64,000 nucleotides of DNA from Sandaracinaceae bacterium. Its GTDB lineage: Bacteria; Myxococcota_A; Polyangia; Polyangiales; Houyiibacteriaceae. The stretch is from NCBI GenBank assembly GCA_020633055.1, contig JACKEJ010000005.1, positions 186,001 through 250,000 on the forward strand, in the 5' to 3' direction. The position numbers and the translations under genes are program-made. The first letter of the stretch is position 1; every line of letters begins with the position of its first letter. This document shows, in pieces, positions 35,751 to 46,924 of the stretch. Below the pieces are notes generated by a model. It ran no database searches. It saw only the letters and a list, made by a program, of their open reading frames with translations, and was not told where the DNA came from.

Positions 35751-38317
35751 TCAGGAGCGGCGGAGGGCGGACACGGCAACGATGCGAGTCCCGCGGGCAT
35801 CGGCCAGCCCCGCGAGCCCCGCGCGTGCCACCTTGCCCAACGACGTGCGAGGCAGCGCATCGACCACCCAATACTCCTTCGGCCGCTTGAAGGAGGCGAG
35901 GGCCCCCGACAGGGCCACGTCGACGTCGCGCAGCAGAGCCTGGACGTCGGACCAAGGCGCCTCGTCTTCGCCCGCGCACGTCGGCTCCAGGATCCGCGCG
36001 TCGGACGAGGCGAGCTCCGTGGTGCTGCGACGGGTCTCCAACACGCAGACCGCGACCACCCTCTGACCCCAGGTCGCGTCGTGGACACCGATGACGGCGG
36101 CTTCGCGCACGGCGGGATGCGCGCTCACCCGCGCCTCGACCTCGGCCGGGTAGACGTTCTCGCCACCAGTAATGATGAGGTCCTGCCGACGCCCCTCGAT
36201 GTGAACGCATCCGTCGTCATCGACGCGCCCGAGGTCCCCAGTGCGGAACCACCCGTCTTCGTCCAGAGGTTCCCGCTGCCCCAAGTACCCCGAGAAGAGC
36301 GTCGGGCCACGCACCTCGAGCACGCCCCCACGGGCTCGCACCTCCACACCGCGCAGCGGGCGCCCGCACCCGGGTTCGCCTGCGTCGCGTTGGGTCGCGA
36401 TCTGCGAGCACGCCTCGGTCATGCCGTAGGTCAAGCGAATCGGGAAGCCCGCAGCACGCGCTCGCGCGACCAGACCTGCATCTGCGGCGGCGCCTCCCAG
36501 CAGGACGACACGGAGTGACGGAGGCGCGCTCCCGGTCTCGTCCAGGCACCGAGCCAGCATCGTCGGTACGAGCGAGAGCTGTGTCACGCCGTACCGACGG
36601 ACGAGGTCGAGGGTCGTCGCGGGGTGGAACTCGGAGCTGGCCGGCAGCACCAGCGTCCCTCGGTGGACCAGGGCGCGCAGCAGGATGGAGAGACCGCCGA
36701 CGTGCGCCGGGGTCAGCGACGCGAGCCACACGTCGGGCGCGTCCTGGGTCGCTGACGACGGTCTGGCCGCTCCAGCAGGGAGGGACGAGCTGCGTTGTCG
36801 AGAAGCCCACGCGGAGGCCACGAACGCGCGCCGGGAGAGCACGGCGCCCTTCGAGATACCGCTGGTGCCCGAGGTGAAGAGGATGGCCAAGGGCGCCTCG
36901 GGCAGCGGCCGCTTCGTGTCTTCGCTGCGCTTGAACGGAAGCCGTGAGGGCCGTTGGTGGATCCAGCGCGCCCCGCTCTCGCGGACGATGGCCTCGTGCT
37001 CGTCGGGGGTGCCTCGGGGATGCAGCGGGACCAGCACGATCCCCGCGGCGACCGCGGTGAAGACGGTCACGACCGTGTCGACGTCCAGGCGTGGGATGAA
37101 CGCGAGGCCGTCCCCAGCGCGCCACCCCAGCTGCTCCAGAGCCCGCCGCTGAGCCTCGCACCGCGTCGCGAGCTCCGCATGAGAGAGCGGGCCGGATGGG
37201 CCATCGATCGCGAGGCGCGTGGGATGCTCGCGAGCGGCCTCGGCGATGGACAGATCGCGTTCGAAGTGGCCGCAGCCGGGTGCGTGATGCGGGATGACGG
37301 GCTCGTCCCCCTGCCCCGCGTGGGCTTCGAACGCGAAGGGCGGCTGGAGCGCGTGCAGCCCAGCGTGATCGCCGACGCCCGCAGCCGCGCCACCCGCGAT
37401 GGCGAGCGCCAACTCACGCAGGACCGCGTTCGCGACCGGCCCCTCGAGGGTGTGTGACACGATGGGTTCGATGCCGCGCCTGAGGGCCTCGCGCACGTAC
37501 GGAGCGCAGCGCAGCAGCCCTCCGAGTGAGGTTGGCTTCAGCACCCATGCGCGTACACCGGGGTGCGGCACGACGTCCGCCGCCGGCACGCCGCGGAGCG
37601 ACTCGTCCAACGCCAGCGGCACGGGCGCGCCGGTGGGCAGCGTCGCGCTCGGCTCCTCACAGAACTCCGCGTCGAGGGCCGCCAGCGCGAGCAGCACGCG
37701 ATCGACGTCGCTCGCCCCAAGCGAGCGGTTGGCGTCGAAGCGAAGACGCGCGGCTGGAAACCGATCGCGCAGCTTCCGCGCGAAGGCGAGCTCGGCGTCG
37801 AGGTCGCGTCCCAATTTGAGCTTGAACGTGTGGACACCCGCCGCGCTCGCCGCTTCGGCGGCTCGGAGGTCGTCCGGCGCAATCCACGCGGCCACGCCGA
37901 GCTGGCTGCCCGACACGTGGGCGCCCGGTGGGCCGAGCTCCAGCCCGTGCCGCAGGGCCGCCCACAAGGGCACACCTCGCGTACGCGCGTAGGCATCGAA
38001 CAGCGCGCTCTCGAACGCAAAGCGCGCCGCGTGGGCGACCGTCGGGATGGCGTCCGAGGCGCGCGCGACCGAAGCCGTGAACGCCTCCAACGTGTCCATG
38101 CCGACTTCCACCGTCGGGCCGAGCCCACGCAACGCGCGCTCGCTCTCCTCGAGACTGTCGTCCGAGTAGCCGGGGAGCGGCGAGGCCTCGCCGAGCCCAC
38201 ACACCCCCGCGACCCGCGCCAGCAGCAGCCAACCGCTGCGCTCCTCGAAGCGCGCTACGGCGTTCTCGACGGGGCGCTCGAAGGTGCCACCCAGGGGCGA
38301 GAGCGACAGTGAGACCT

Positions 38318-38321
<4 letters not shown>
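35751..38321 (-). CDS. menCE: Fused MenC-MenE: o-succinylbenzoate synthase and o-succinylbenzoate-CoA ligase
   Basis: A single uninterrupted 856-residue frame holds two menaquinone enzymes. Residues about 1-345 are a MenC-type enolase-superfamily enzyme: KLK (167-169), Asp196 in FDAN, Glu222-Glu223 in CEEP, Asp239 in LDES and Lys262 in LKPTS. It dehydrates SHCHC to o-succinylbenzoate. Residues about 355-856 are an acyl-AMP ligase of the MenE type, with SGTSGISKGAV (P-loop), YGMTEACSQ, GWFRTGDLG and PRTSLGKVAR, making o-succinylbenzoyl-CoA. GTG at 38321 overlaps the MenA stop. It is the last gene of the operon. No stop or frameshift is visible at the junction near 37290. Confidence 0.9.
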
Positions 38322-39227
<906 letters not shown>

Positions 39228-39235
<8 letters not shown>

Positions 39236-40052
39236 CCACAGTCTCCGAGAGCACGCGCGCCAGCTCGCGTGGCGCCTCCAGCGGCACATTGTGCCCGATT
39301 GGGTTGGCGTCGTCGCCGACCACGATGACCCGCCCCAGCGGTAGGCGCTCCTGCATGGCAGCGGCGCGCGGCCGAAAGGGTGCGTCCGCGTGACCCACGA
39401 CCAGCGTCACCGGTAGGTCCAGGGTCGGGAGCGCGTCGACGTACGACGGCATGCGCCCGAGGCTGAGCACGCGCAGCGCCGCCGCGAGGCGCGCCGGGTC
39501 CTGCTGCAAGCGCTGTGCGCGCTGCACAGCGAGCACCGCCGGGTCGAGCCGCCGCTGGCTGGCCCACATGGGCAGCGCCTCCCAGCGCGCGACGAAGGCA
39601 GCGAGCCCCCCACGCTCGAGGTCGTCGGCCAGCGCGTCGTCGGCGGCGGCGCGCGCGCTGCGCTCGGCCGGATCCACGAGACCGGGGTGGACGCCCACGA
39701 GGGTGATGGACTCGAAGCGCACGCGGTGGCGCACCGCGAGGCCCAGGGCCAGGCGCGCGCCGAGGGAGTAGCCCAACAGGTGCAGGGTCCCGCGGGGAAG
39801 GCCTCGGGCGATGCGGTCCACCTCGTCCTCGAACGAGGTCGCCGTGGGCGGACTCGCGGGGGCGCTGTCATGCGCAACGGGCGCCACCTGCGTATGGCCG
39901 CCTTCCATGAGCGTGGCCGCCGCCCCTTCATGTCCGACCACCGTGGGCGTGAGCACGCGCAGCGGCCTCGCGCCCTGCGCGCGGAGGGCGGCGAGCACCG
40001 GGTCCCAGCTGGTAGGACTGCCCGTGAAGCCGTGCAGGCACACGAGCGTCAT
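39228..40052 (-). CDS. menH: 2-succinyl-6-hydroxy-2,4-cyclohexadiene-1-carboxylate synthase
   Basis: This 274-residue alpha/beta-hydrolase-fold protein has HGFTGSP near the start, nucleophile Ser in LLGYSLGARLAL near residue 95, a late Asp in VVGHADAPF and His in NPIGHNVPLE. MenH eliminates pyruvate from SEPHCHC to give SHCHC. The assignment relies on its position between menD and menA; as a generic hydrolase the fold alone would not prove it. An insertion rich in Ala/Pro (near residues 50-75) is unusual. The ATG overlaps the MenD stop (ATGA). Confidence 0.87.
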
Positions 40053-41842
40053 GTCGGGCCTCCCGCGGCGCGTGCCACGAGCGCCTCGACCTCGGCGTAC
40101 AGCGCGCGCTGCACGGGTCCGGCGTCGTGCGGCGGGACGACCGCCTCCACCACGTGTAGGCCCGGGCGCCCGACGCGAGCCGCCAGCGCCTCGCTGAGCG
40201 CAGCGCGCGTACGCACCACGACGTGGTCGTGGCCGAACACACGCGCCGCAGCGGCCAGGTCCGCGCCGTGTTCGGTGGTGAAGCTGCCCATCGGTGCGCC
40301 GGCGTGACGCGCGATGGGCAGCAGCTCGAAGATCCGGCCGCCGCCGTTCTGCAAGACGACGATGGTGAGCGAGCTGTCCGCGTGGTGCGCTCCGAGGCCA
40401 CCCAGGTCGTGGACGAAGCTCACGTCCCCGACCAGCGCCACCATGGCGCGCCCGGTGGACGCCGCGCCCGCCGCGCCGGCCGAGAGGCCGTCGATGCCCG
40501 AGGCCCCGCGCTGCGTGTGCACGCCGCCGACGGGGCGCTCGCGCCGCGCGTAGGCGTCTACGTGGCGGATGGACAGGCTGTTGCCCAGCAGGAACCCGTC
40601 GGTCTCTCCCAGTGCATCGACGACCGCCTGCGCCACCGCGCCCTCCGACAGCTCTGTGTCTTCTGCGAAGCGACGATCGAAGATCGCCTGGGCCTCACCG
40701 TCGAGCGCGCCGAGGCGCGCGGCATACGGGCGTGTCGCGGCCTCGGAGCGTGCGCCCTCTGCTTCGAGGGCGTCGGAGAGCGCGTCCAGGGCACTGGAGA
40801 CGTCACCCACCAAGATGTCCGCGGCGTTGCGTGCGGGGTCGGGCCGACCAAAGGGGGCCAGCACGAAGCGCGGGCAGGTGGCCTCCTGCGCGAGCAGCTC
40901 GAGGCTCTTCGACGTGGGGGTCGCACCCACCTGGATGACGAGCTCGGGGGCGAGCGCCGCGCGCGCCGCGGGGGCACGCAGCAGCGCGTCGAAGCATCCC
41001 ACGCGCGTCACGCCGTCGGGCACCGGACCGAAGCGGCACTGACTGCCTGCCTCGGCCAGCAGCGGAAAGCCGCTCGCGCGGGCGAAGCGTAGGACCGCCG
41101 CGGGGACGTCGCTCCGACGGGCGAGGGGACCCACGACCAGCAGCCCGCGCGCGCCTCGCGCGTGGCAGGCGAGGACGGCGGCCCGGAGCGGACGGAGGGC
41201 ATCGTCGCCCACGCTGTCGGGCGCGCAATCCACGATGCGGGGGGTGGCCGAGACCCACGCGTCCACAGCGTGGTGCACGACCAGCGCTTCACCCGTCTCG
41301 GTGGGCTCCAAGGGCACGCGTAGCGGGACGTTGAGGTGCAGCGGCCCCACCTCGGGTCCGGCCAGGCCGGCTCGGAGGAACGTCGAGAGGCGAGCACGCC
41401 ACGCGTCCACGTCGGCGAGCGAGCTCGCGCACCCCAGGTCGAGCTCCTCCCGCACGAACGCGCCGAACAGACCGCGCTGCGTGATGGTCTGGTTCGCGCC
41501 CCAACCGTGCAGCTCGGGGGGGCGGTCGGCCGAGACCACCAGCATGGGGAGCCGGGTCTCCGAGGCCTCGATCACGGCCGGCAGGTAGTGGGCCAGCGCG
41601 GTGCCGCTGGTGCAGAGCAGCGGCGCCACCCTGCCCGTCTCGCGCGCGACGCCCAACGCGAAGAACGCCGCGGCCCGTTCGTCGATGACGTGGTGCAGAG
41701 GGACACCCAGCTGGTGCAGCGCCAGCACGAGCGGTGTGCTGCGGGAGCCAGGGCTCACCACCCAGCGCGTGGTCCCGGTGGCCCGTGTGATGGCGCCCAC
41801 CAGGAAGCGCGCGGAGGCGTACTGGAGATCACACGCGTGCAT
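40049..41842 (-). CDS. menD: SEPHCHC synthase (ThDP-dependent)
   Basis: This 597-residue enzyme joins isochorismate with 2-oxoglutarate using thiamine diphosphate. N-terminal motifs SPGSRSTPLVLAL and DERAAAFFALG are characteristic of MenD, with the catalytic Glu in DERAA. The C-terminal ThDP segment contains ALVGDVSFVHDLGGL and LTIVVLQNGGGRIFE, matching the GDxxF...N binding motif. The length is slightly above the usual. The start ATG at 41842 is eight bases after the MenF stop. Confidence 0.94.
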   Translation of the reverse strand: MHACDLQYASARFLVGAITRATGTTRWVVSPGSRSTPLVLALHQLGVPLHHVIDERAAAFFALGVARETGRVAPLLCTSGTALAHYLPAVIEASETRLPMLVVSADRPPELHGWGANQTITQRGLFGAFVREELDLGCASSLADVDAWRARLSTFLRAGLAGPEVGPLHLNVPLRVPLEPTETGEALVVHHAVDAWVSATPRIVDCAPDSVGDDALRPLRAAVLACHARGARGLLVVGPLARRSDVPAAVLRFARASGFPLLAEAGSQCRFGPVPDGVTRVGCFDALLRAPAARAALAPELVIQVGATPTSKSLELLAQEATCPRFVLAPFGRPDPARNAADILVGDVSSALDALSDALEAEGARSEAATRPYAARLGALDGEAQAIFDRRFAEDTELSEGAVAQAVVDALGETDGFLLGNSLSIRHVDAYARRERPVGGVHTQRGASGIDGLSAGAAGAASTGRAMVALVGDVSFVHDLGGLGAHHADSSLTIVVLQNGGGRIFELLPIARHAGAPMGSFTTEHGADLAAAARVFGHDHVVVRTRAALSEALAARVGRPGLHVVEAVVPPHDAGPVQRALYAEVEALVARAAGGPT

Positions 41843-41850
41843 GGGGACCC

Positions 41851-43293
41851 TCAGGCGCCCGAGAGCGTGCCCAGCACGGCCCGCATCTTGAGCTCGGTCT
41901 CGTCGTACTCGGCGTCCGGGCGCGAGTCCCGCACAATCCCCGCGCCCGCATAGACGGACACGCGCCCGTCGTGCACGACGCCCGAACGAAGCGCGACGAC
42001 GAAGCTCCCGTCGCCGCTCGCGTCGGTCCAGCCGAAAGGCGCGCTGTACCAGCCACGCGACACGGGCTCGCGCTCCAGGATCCAGGCGATGGCGGCTTCG
42101 CGCGGCACCCCCCCGACGGCGGGGGTCGGGTGTAGGGCGCCCACCAGCTCGAGCACGCTCGCGCCATCGCGCAGGCGGCCCTCGATGGGCGTGCGCATGT
42201 GCACCACGTCCGGTAGCTCGCGGGTGCCCGGCTGCGGGTCGTGCGTGACCGCGCTGCAGTGCGGCTCGAGCGCCCCCACGACGGCGTCGACGACGAAGCG
42301 GTGCTCACGGCGGTCTTTGTCGCTGGCCAGGAGCTTCGCGCTCTCGCCGCGCGGCATGGAGCCCGCCAGCGCCTCCGTGTGGACGCGGTCTCCGGTGCGG
42401 GTCACGAGGCACTCGGGCGTGGCACCGAGGAAGGTCACCACGCTTCCACGGGCGTCGCGGCGGAAGATGGCGAAGCGGGTGCACGACACGAAGCGCGCGT
42501 CCAAGCGCGCGAGCATGTCCACCGCGTCGGGCAGGTCGCCCTGCACTCCGGCCGCCTCGGCGCGCCTGGCGAGCACGACCTTCTCCAGCCGACCCGCCGC
42601 GATGGCGTCGCGCGCGTCCCCGACCATCTGCGCAAAGCGTTCACGAGGGAAGTGCGTCACCTGCGCCACGGAGGCCGCAGCGGGCTCGCGCGGCTCGCTG
42701 GTGAGCGCGGCGACGAGGGCGGGGACCTCGTCCAGCAGCGCCTGACCGGCGCGCTCACCGTCCTCCGGGAGCACGCAGAACGACAGCCACGCTTGGCCAC
42801 CACTGACCGCGTACTGCACGCGAGGCATGACGAACAGCCCATCGCCCAGCGGCTCGAACGGCGTCCCCACGGACGCCCCCGGGGCGAAGGCCAAGCCCCC
42901 GAACACACGCGGCGTCGGGGCCCCTTCGACGGCCACCACGCGCAGCGCAGCAAGGCGCGCCGCGATGGCGTCTCGTTGCGCCGCGAGGCCGTCGTGGTTC
43001 GGGCACTCGAAGGCCACCTCGAGACCCGCGATGGCGAGGCCGGCGGGTGGATGAAAGTACACGGACGCACGGGCGCGGTCCGCTTCGAACAGCTGCGCCG
43101 GGTGCGCGACGGGGGCAGGCACCGTGACGTGCACGGCGTGACCCGCGTGGCGGCCGAGCGCCTCGGACAGGGCGCGACGCGTCTCGCGCGCCCACTCCTC
43201 CGCCGTGCCAAGGACGACCGCTGCTCCCGAACGGGCCTCGGCCTCCCCGAGCGGGGTGCGCGCGTGCTCTCGCTGCGCGGCGCTGCTGCTCAT
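41851..43293 (-). CDS. menF: Isochorismate synthase
   Basis: This 480-residue chorismate-utilising enzyme has conserved segments EKVVLARRAEA (residue ~250), FLGATPECLVTRTGDRVHTEALAGSMPRG and LHPTPAVGGVPREAA, with a C-terminal RGWYSAPFGW and AGAGIVRDSRPDAEYDETELK. Chorismate is converted to isochorismate, the first committed step. The weakly conserved N-terminal 200 residues are usual. The GAGIV motif includes the catalytic Mg-binding E. The ATG at 43293 overlaps the MenG stop (ATGA). Confidence 0.93.
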   Translation of the reverse strand: MSSSAAQREHARTPLGEAEARSGAAVVLGTAEEWARETRRALSEALGRHAGHAVHVTVPAPVAHPAQLFEADRARASVYFHPPAGLAIAGLEVAFECPNHDGLAAQRDAIAARLAALRVVAVEGAPTPRVFGGLAFAPGASVGTPFEPLGDGLFVMPRVQYAVSGGQAWLSFCVLPEDGERAGQALLDEVPALVAALTSEPREPAAASVAQVTHFPRERFAQMVGDARDAIAAGRLEKVVLARRAEAAGVQGDLPDAVDMLARLDARFVSCTRFAIFRRDARGSVVTFLGATPECLVTRTGDRVHTEALAGSMPRGESAKLLASDKDRREHRFVVDAVVGALEPHCSAVTHDPQPGTRELPDVVHMRTPIEGRLRDGASVLELVGALHPTPAVGGVPREAAIAWILEREPVSRGWYSAPFGWTDASGDGSFVVALRSGVVHDGRVSVYAGAGIVRDSRPDAEYDETELKMRAVLGTLSGA

Positions 43294-44024
43294 CCGATCA
43301 CCGCTCCGCGAGCCGGCCCGCCTTCGCCCAGGCTCTCGGCGACGTACAGGCAGCAAACCCCGAAGGTGAGGCGCTCGAGCGTCACCATCTTCATGCCGGC
43401 CTCTTCCATCAACGCCGCGAACTCCTCGGGCTCCGGAAAGGCCGCGATGCTCTCTTGGAGGTAGCGGTACTCGGCGCTGCCGGAGAGCCACGCCCCGAGG
43501 CGCGGGACCACCTGGCGGATGTGGAAGCGCGCGAACGGGCTGAGCACGCCGCGCTTGGGCTCGCTCAGCTCGAGCACACAGATGCGGCCGCCCGGACGCA
43601 CCACGCGCGCCATCTCGCGCAAGCCACGGCGCCGATCGGGCACGTTTCGAATGCCGAACGCGATGCACGCCGCGTCGAACGAGCCTGCGTCGAACGGCAG
43701 GGACTGCGCGTCGCCCTCCATCAACGTCACGCGCCGCCCGAGCTGCGCCGCGTCCACCTTGCCGCGCCCGACCTTGAGCATGTTGACGGACGGGTCCACG
43801 CCCACCACCTCGCACTCGGGGTGCGTCTCGGCGATCTGGATGGCGAGGTCGCCAGTGCCCGTGGCGAGGTCGAGTACGCGGGACCCCGAGCCCACGGAGA
43901 GCGCCGCGACCGTCTTGCGGCGCCAGCTCTGATCCACGCCCATGGAGATGATGCGGTTGAGCCGGTCGTAGCGGTCCGCGATGTTGTCGAACATCTGACC
44001 GGAGCCCATGCGTGCTTCGGTCAT
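43290..44024 (-). CDS. menG: Demethylmenaquinone methyltransferase (UbiE/MenG)
   Basis: This 244-residue SAM-dependent methyltransferase adds the C-2 methyl group in the last step of menaquinone synthesis. Motifs are MFDNIADRYDRLNRIISMGVDQSWRR at the N terminus, VLDLATGTGDLAI (SAM motif I), VGVDPSVNMLKVGR, and AFGIRNVPDRRRGLREMARV. The C-terminal tail with FGVCCLYVAE is typical. The ATG at 44024 overlaps the HMG-CoA reductase stop by four bases. UbiE also serves ubiquinone synthesis in other bacteria, but no ubiquinone gene is near. Confidence 0.93.
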   Translation of the reverse strand: MTEARMGSGQMFDNIADRYDRLNRIISMGVDQSWRRKTVAALSVGSGSRVLDLATGTGDLAIQIAETHPECEVVGVDPSVNMLKVGRGKVDAAQLGRRVTLMEGDAQSLPFDAGSFDAACIAFGIRNVPDRRRGLREMARVVRPGGRICVLELSEPKRGVLSPFARFHIRQVVPRLGAWLSGSAEYRYLQESIAAFPEPEEFAALMEEAGMKMVTLERLTFGVCCLYVAESLGEGGPARGAVIG

Positions 44025-45235
44025 GGCGCTTTTCCCTCGGCGGCGCGCCGCGGCGCCTCCTGCTCCTCGCCCTGCTGCGCCACCTCGGCCTTGCGCGCGT
44101 GCAGGCGCATGTGGCCCTCCTGGATGCCCTCGCCCGCCAGCGCCTTGAGCGCGGCCAGGTTGCTGGCCAGGCCCGCCGACGCGATGACCACGCCGAGGTC
44201 ACCCGCGCGCTCGAGGTCCATCAGCTCGAACGCGGCGCGGACGCCCTGGTGCACGCGCGTGGAGCCACCGACCGTGCCCACGGCCATCGGCATCTCCAGC
44301 TCGCCGCGCACGCCCGTCTCCGTGCGGCGCCAGACCGCGAGCGGCCGGTACTGTCCGTCCCGCGAAGCAAAGGCGTGCGCCCCGGCCTCGAGGCTGCGCC
44401 AGTCCTGTCCCGTCGCGAGGGCCACCGCGTCGGCCCCGTTCATGATGCCCTTGTTGTGGGTCACGGCGCGGAACGGATCGAGCTCCGCAAAGCGGCTGGC
44501 CTTGGCGATGCCGTCCGCCACCTTCGCGCCACCCACGGCGTCCGCCATGACCTCGCAGCTGACCTTGACCGTGCGGCGCAGCGGCAGGTTGCTGAGGATG
44601 CGCAGCCCGATCTCGCCGCCGATCTCGGCGTGCACCAGCGGAGCCACGGCCTCCGCCACGGTGTCCACCACGTTGGCGCCCATCGCGTCACCCACGTCCA
44701 CGTAGAGGTGCATCACCAGCACCCCGTCCGTCGGGCAGAGGACGCGCACGTCGAGGTCGCGGCAGCCGCCCCCACGGCGCACCATGCCGGGGATGCTGGC
44801 GTTGCCCGCCGCGAGGATGCGCTCGCGCGAGGCCTCGATGCGCGCCGCGGCGTCGGCCGCGTTGGGCACGCCGTCGAACTGCACCTGCGTGGTCATGATG
44901 GATGCGCTGGCCTCGCCGAAGAAGCCGCCCGTCATGCGCACCAGGCGCGCCGCGTTCGAGGCCGCGGCCACCACGGAGGGCTCCTCCACGCTCATCGGGA
45001 CCAGCACGTCGCGGTGGTTCACGCGGAAGTTCAGCGCGATGCCCATGGGCAGGCCGTAGCAGCCCACGACGTTCTCGCTCATGCGGTCGGCCACGTCCGG
45101 CGGGAGACCGCCGCCGGCCTCCAAGAACGCGACGGACTCGGGCGAGAGGCGCCCGGTCTCGACGAGGCGTGCGAGGCGTTCGCGCAGGGACTTCTTGTAG
45201 AAGCCCGGGATTCGACTGGTGACGGAGTCGGTCAT
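44021..45235 (-). CDS. mvaA: Class II-like HMG-CoA reductase
   Basis: This 404-residue enzyme converts HMG-CoA and mevalonate, linked to mevalonate-pathway isoprenoid supply. Conserved segments are ENVVGCYGLPMGIALNFRVN (near residue 52, with the catalytic Glu), HNKGIMNGADAVALATGQDWRS (near 258) and STRVHQGVRAAFELM near the C terminus. The length and GQDWR motif fit the class II bacterial form. Its placement between the polyprenyl synthase and men genes suggests coordinated supply of side-chain precursors. Cofactor preference (NADH or NADPH) and direction cannot be told. Confidence 0.92.
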   Translation of the reverse strand: MTDSVTSRIPGFYKKSLRERLARLVETGRLSPESVAFLEAGGGLPPDVADRMSENVVGCYGLPMGIALNFRVNHRDVLVPMSVEEPSVVAAASNAARLVRMTGGFFGEASASIMTTQVQFDGVPNAADAAARIEASRERILAAGNASIPGMVRRGGGCRDLDVRVLCPTDGVLVMHLYVDVGDAMGANVVDTVAEAVAPLVHAEIGGEIGLRILSNLPLRRTVKVSCEVMADAVGGAKVADGIAKASRFAELDPFRAVTHNKGIMNGADAVALATGQDWRSLEAGAHAFASRDGQYRPLAVWRRTETGVRGELEMPMAVGTVGGSTRVHQGVRAAFELMDLERAGDLGVVIASAGLASNLAALKALAGEGIQEGHMRLHARKAEVAQQGEEQEAPRRAAEGKAP

Positions 45236-45250
45236 GGTGTTCTCTCGAGC

Positions 45251-46339
45251 TCAGGCTTCGCGATGGACGGTGGCCTGCGCGACGGTCAGGAGCGCCTCGA
45301 TGGCGCGGGAATCGGGCAGCGGGGAGAGCACGGCCGCGGCGCGGTCGGCGTGCTCGAGGGCGAGGGCGCGGCAAGCGTCGAGAGCCCCCGTGCGCACCAG
45401 CGCCGCGCGCAGCGTCTCGTGGAGGGTCGCCGTGCGGGCCGGGTCGGCCTCGTCGTCCGCGCCCAGGATCTCGCCCAGCAGGGCACCCAGGCTCGGGTCC
45501 TGCTCGTAGGCATGCAGCAGCGGGTAGGTCATCTTGCCCTCGCGCAGATCCGTGAAGAGGGCCTTGCCGGTGGCCTGCTCGTCGCCCGCGTAGTCGAGCC
45601 AGTCGTCGATCAGCTGGAAGGCCATGCCGAGGTGGGTTCCGTAGTCTTCGAGGGTCTTGCAGGCCGCCTCTTCCAAGCCGCCCGCGCGCCCGCCGGCGTA
45701 CATCGCCCAGCGGAACAGCGCGGCCGTCTTGCCTTCGACGACCTTGAAGTAACTCTCGCGGCGGGTGTCGATCTTCCCGCGGTTCTCCAGCTGCAGCGCC
45801 TCGGCGAAGATCATCTCCTCGATGATCGCCAACAGGCGGTCGAGCGTGCCCTCGACGCGCGCCACGCGCACCCGGCGCAGCGCCTCCACCAGCAGCCAGT
45901 CACCCGCGAAGATGCTGGCCGCGTTGCCATACAGCATGCGCGCGGCGGGGGCCCCGCGGCGCTGCTCGCTCTGGTCGATGACGTCGTCGTGCAGCAGCGT
46001 CGCGCAGTGCACCAATTCCACGGCGACGCCCATCTCGCGCGCTTGATCGCTGAAGCCCGAGCCCACGCGCGACGCGAGCGCCACGCACATCGGGCGCAGA
46101 CGCTTGCCGCCGCGCGCGATCAGGTGCAGCGCGCTCTTGCTCACCACGTTCGGATCGGCCGCGCGCTCCGGCAGCGCGTTGAGCGCGTTCTCGAAGTCCT
46201 TCATGTCCCAGCGGACGAGATCGCCGAGGTCCGCCAGGCGCGTGGCGAGCTCCGCGAGCCCCTGCTCGTCGCAGATGGACCGCAGGCTGCGGAGGACATC
46301 GCGCGAAGGGTCGGCGCGAACGGCGGAGAGCAACGACAT
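45251..46339 (-). CDS. Trans-polyprenyl diphosphate synthase
   Basis: This 362-residue enzyme builds the long isoprenoid side chain of quinones. The first Asp-rich motif is LLHDDVIDQSEQRRG (DDxxD, near residue 118) and the second is QLIDDWLDYAGD (near 240). Substrate-binding KRLRP lies near residue 80. An N-terminal extension of about 50 residues precedes the usual domain. Chain length is probably medium or long (octaprenyl/heptaprenyl-type), an inference. The ATG overlaps the regulator stop by one base (TGATG). Confidence 0.93.
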   Translation of the reverse strand: MSLLSAVRADPSRDVLRSLRSICDEQGLAELATRLADLGDLVRWDMKDFENALNALPERAADPNVVSKSALHLIARGGKRLRPMCVALASRVGSGFSDQAREMGVAVELVHCATLLHDDVIDQSEQRRGAPAARMLYGNAASIFAGDWLLVEALRRVRVARVEGTLDRLLAIIEEMIFAEALQLENRGKIDTRRESYFKVVEGKTAALFRWAMYAGGRAGGLEEAACKTLEDYGTHLGMAFQLIDDWLDYAGDEQATGKALFTDLREGKMTYPLLHAYEQDPSLGALLGEILGADDEADPARTATLHETLRAALVRTGALDACRALALEHADRAAAVLSPLPDSRAIEALLTVAQATVHREA

Positions 46340-46917
46340 CAGACTTGTTCCTCGGCGGAAGAGAGCTCGCTCGGGTCGACGGTCTTGCCCGCCACGAAGG
46401 CGCGCACCATCCGGTCGCCGACGCTAGCGAGCGCACGCAGATACGCAAGGCGCCGCCGCTTGAACGCGATGGCGGCCCGGTCGGCCCCGGCCACGCGCAG
46501 CTCCTTGAGGGCTCCGTCGGCCGCGCTGAAAGCCTCGCTGGCGTCGCGGATGAGCACCAGCTCGCGGCGCTCGACCACCCGGCGCACCAAGCGCCAGACC
46601 CGCGGCTCGACGCTGTAGAAGTCGCGCCGCTCGCCGGTGACGTACGTCTTGCGCACGGCGCCCCACTTGTGGAGCTCGGCCAGGGTCAGGGACACGGCGC
46701 TGGGGCTCAGCTGCAGGCGCTCCCCGAGCGCGGCGATGTCGAGCGGATCCGGCGACATGAAGAGCACCGTCCACAGGCGTCCCATCTGCCGCTTGAAGCC
46801 CCAGAACTCCATCAAGGCGCCGACGGCCTCGGCCACCTCGAGCTCGACGTGCCACCACTCCGGCGTGTCGTCGGTGGGCTCCGAGGGGGCGATCAGGCTG
46901 CGAGCGGGTCGAGACAT
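46339..46917 (-). CDS. GbsR/MarR-type regulator of the men operon
   Basis: This 192-residue protein has a winged helix-turn-helix in residues about 60-97 (LDIAALGERLQLSPSAVSLTLAELHKWGAVRKTY) and a wing with a GERRDFYSVEP loop, matching the GbsR/MarR group. These dimers bind symmetric sites and usually repress. The C-terminal helices (VRRVVERRELVLIRDASEAFS...) would hold the dimer. As first gene of the quinone operon, with two inverted repeats 8-35 bases upstream of its ATG, it is probably autoregulatory. The ligand is unknown. The ATG at 46917 is preferred over upstream codons because the operators lie just before it. Confidence 0.88.
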   Translation of the reverse strand: MSRPARSLIAPSEPTDDTPEWWHVELEVAEAVGALMEFWGFKRQMGRLWTVLFMSPDPLDIAALGERLQLSPSAVSLTLAELHKWGAVRKTYVTGERRDFYSVEPRVWRLVRRVVERRELVLIRDASEAFSAADGALKELRVAGADRAAIAFKRRRLAYLRALASVGDRMVRAFVAGKTVDPSELSSAEEQV

Positions 46918-46924
46918 GACTTCA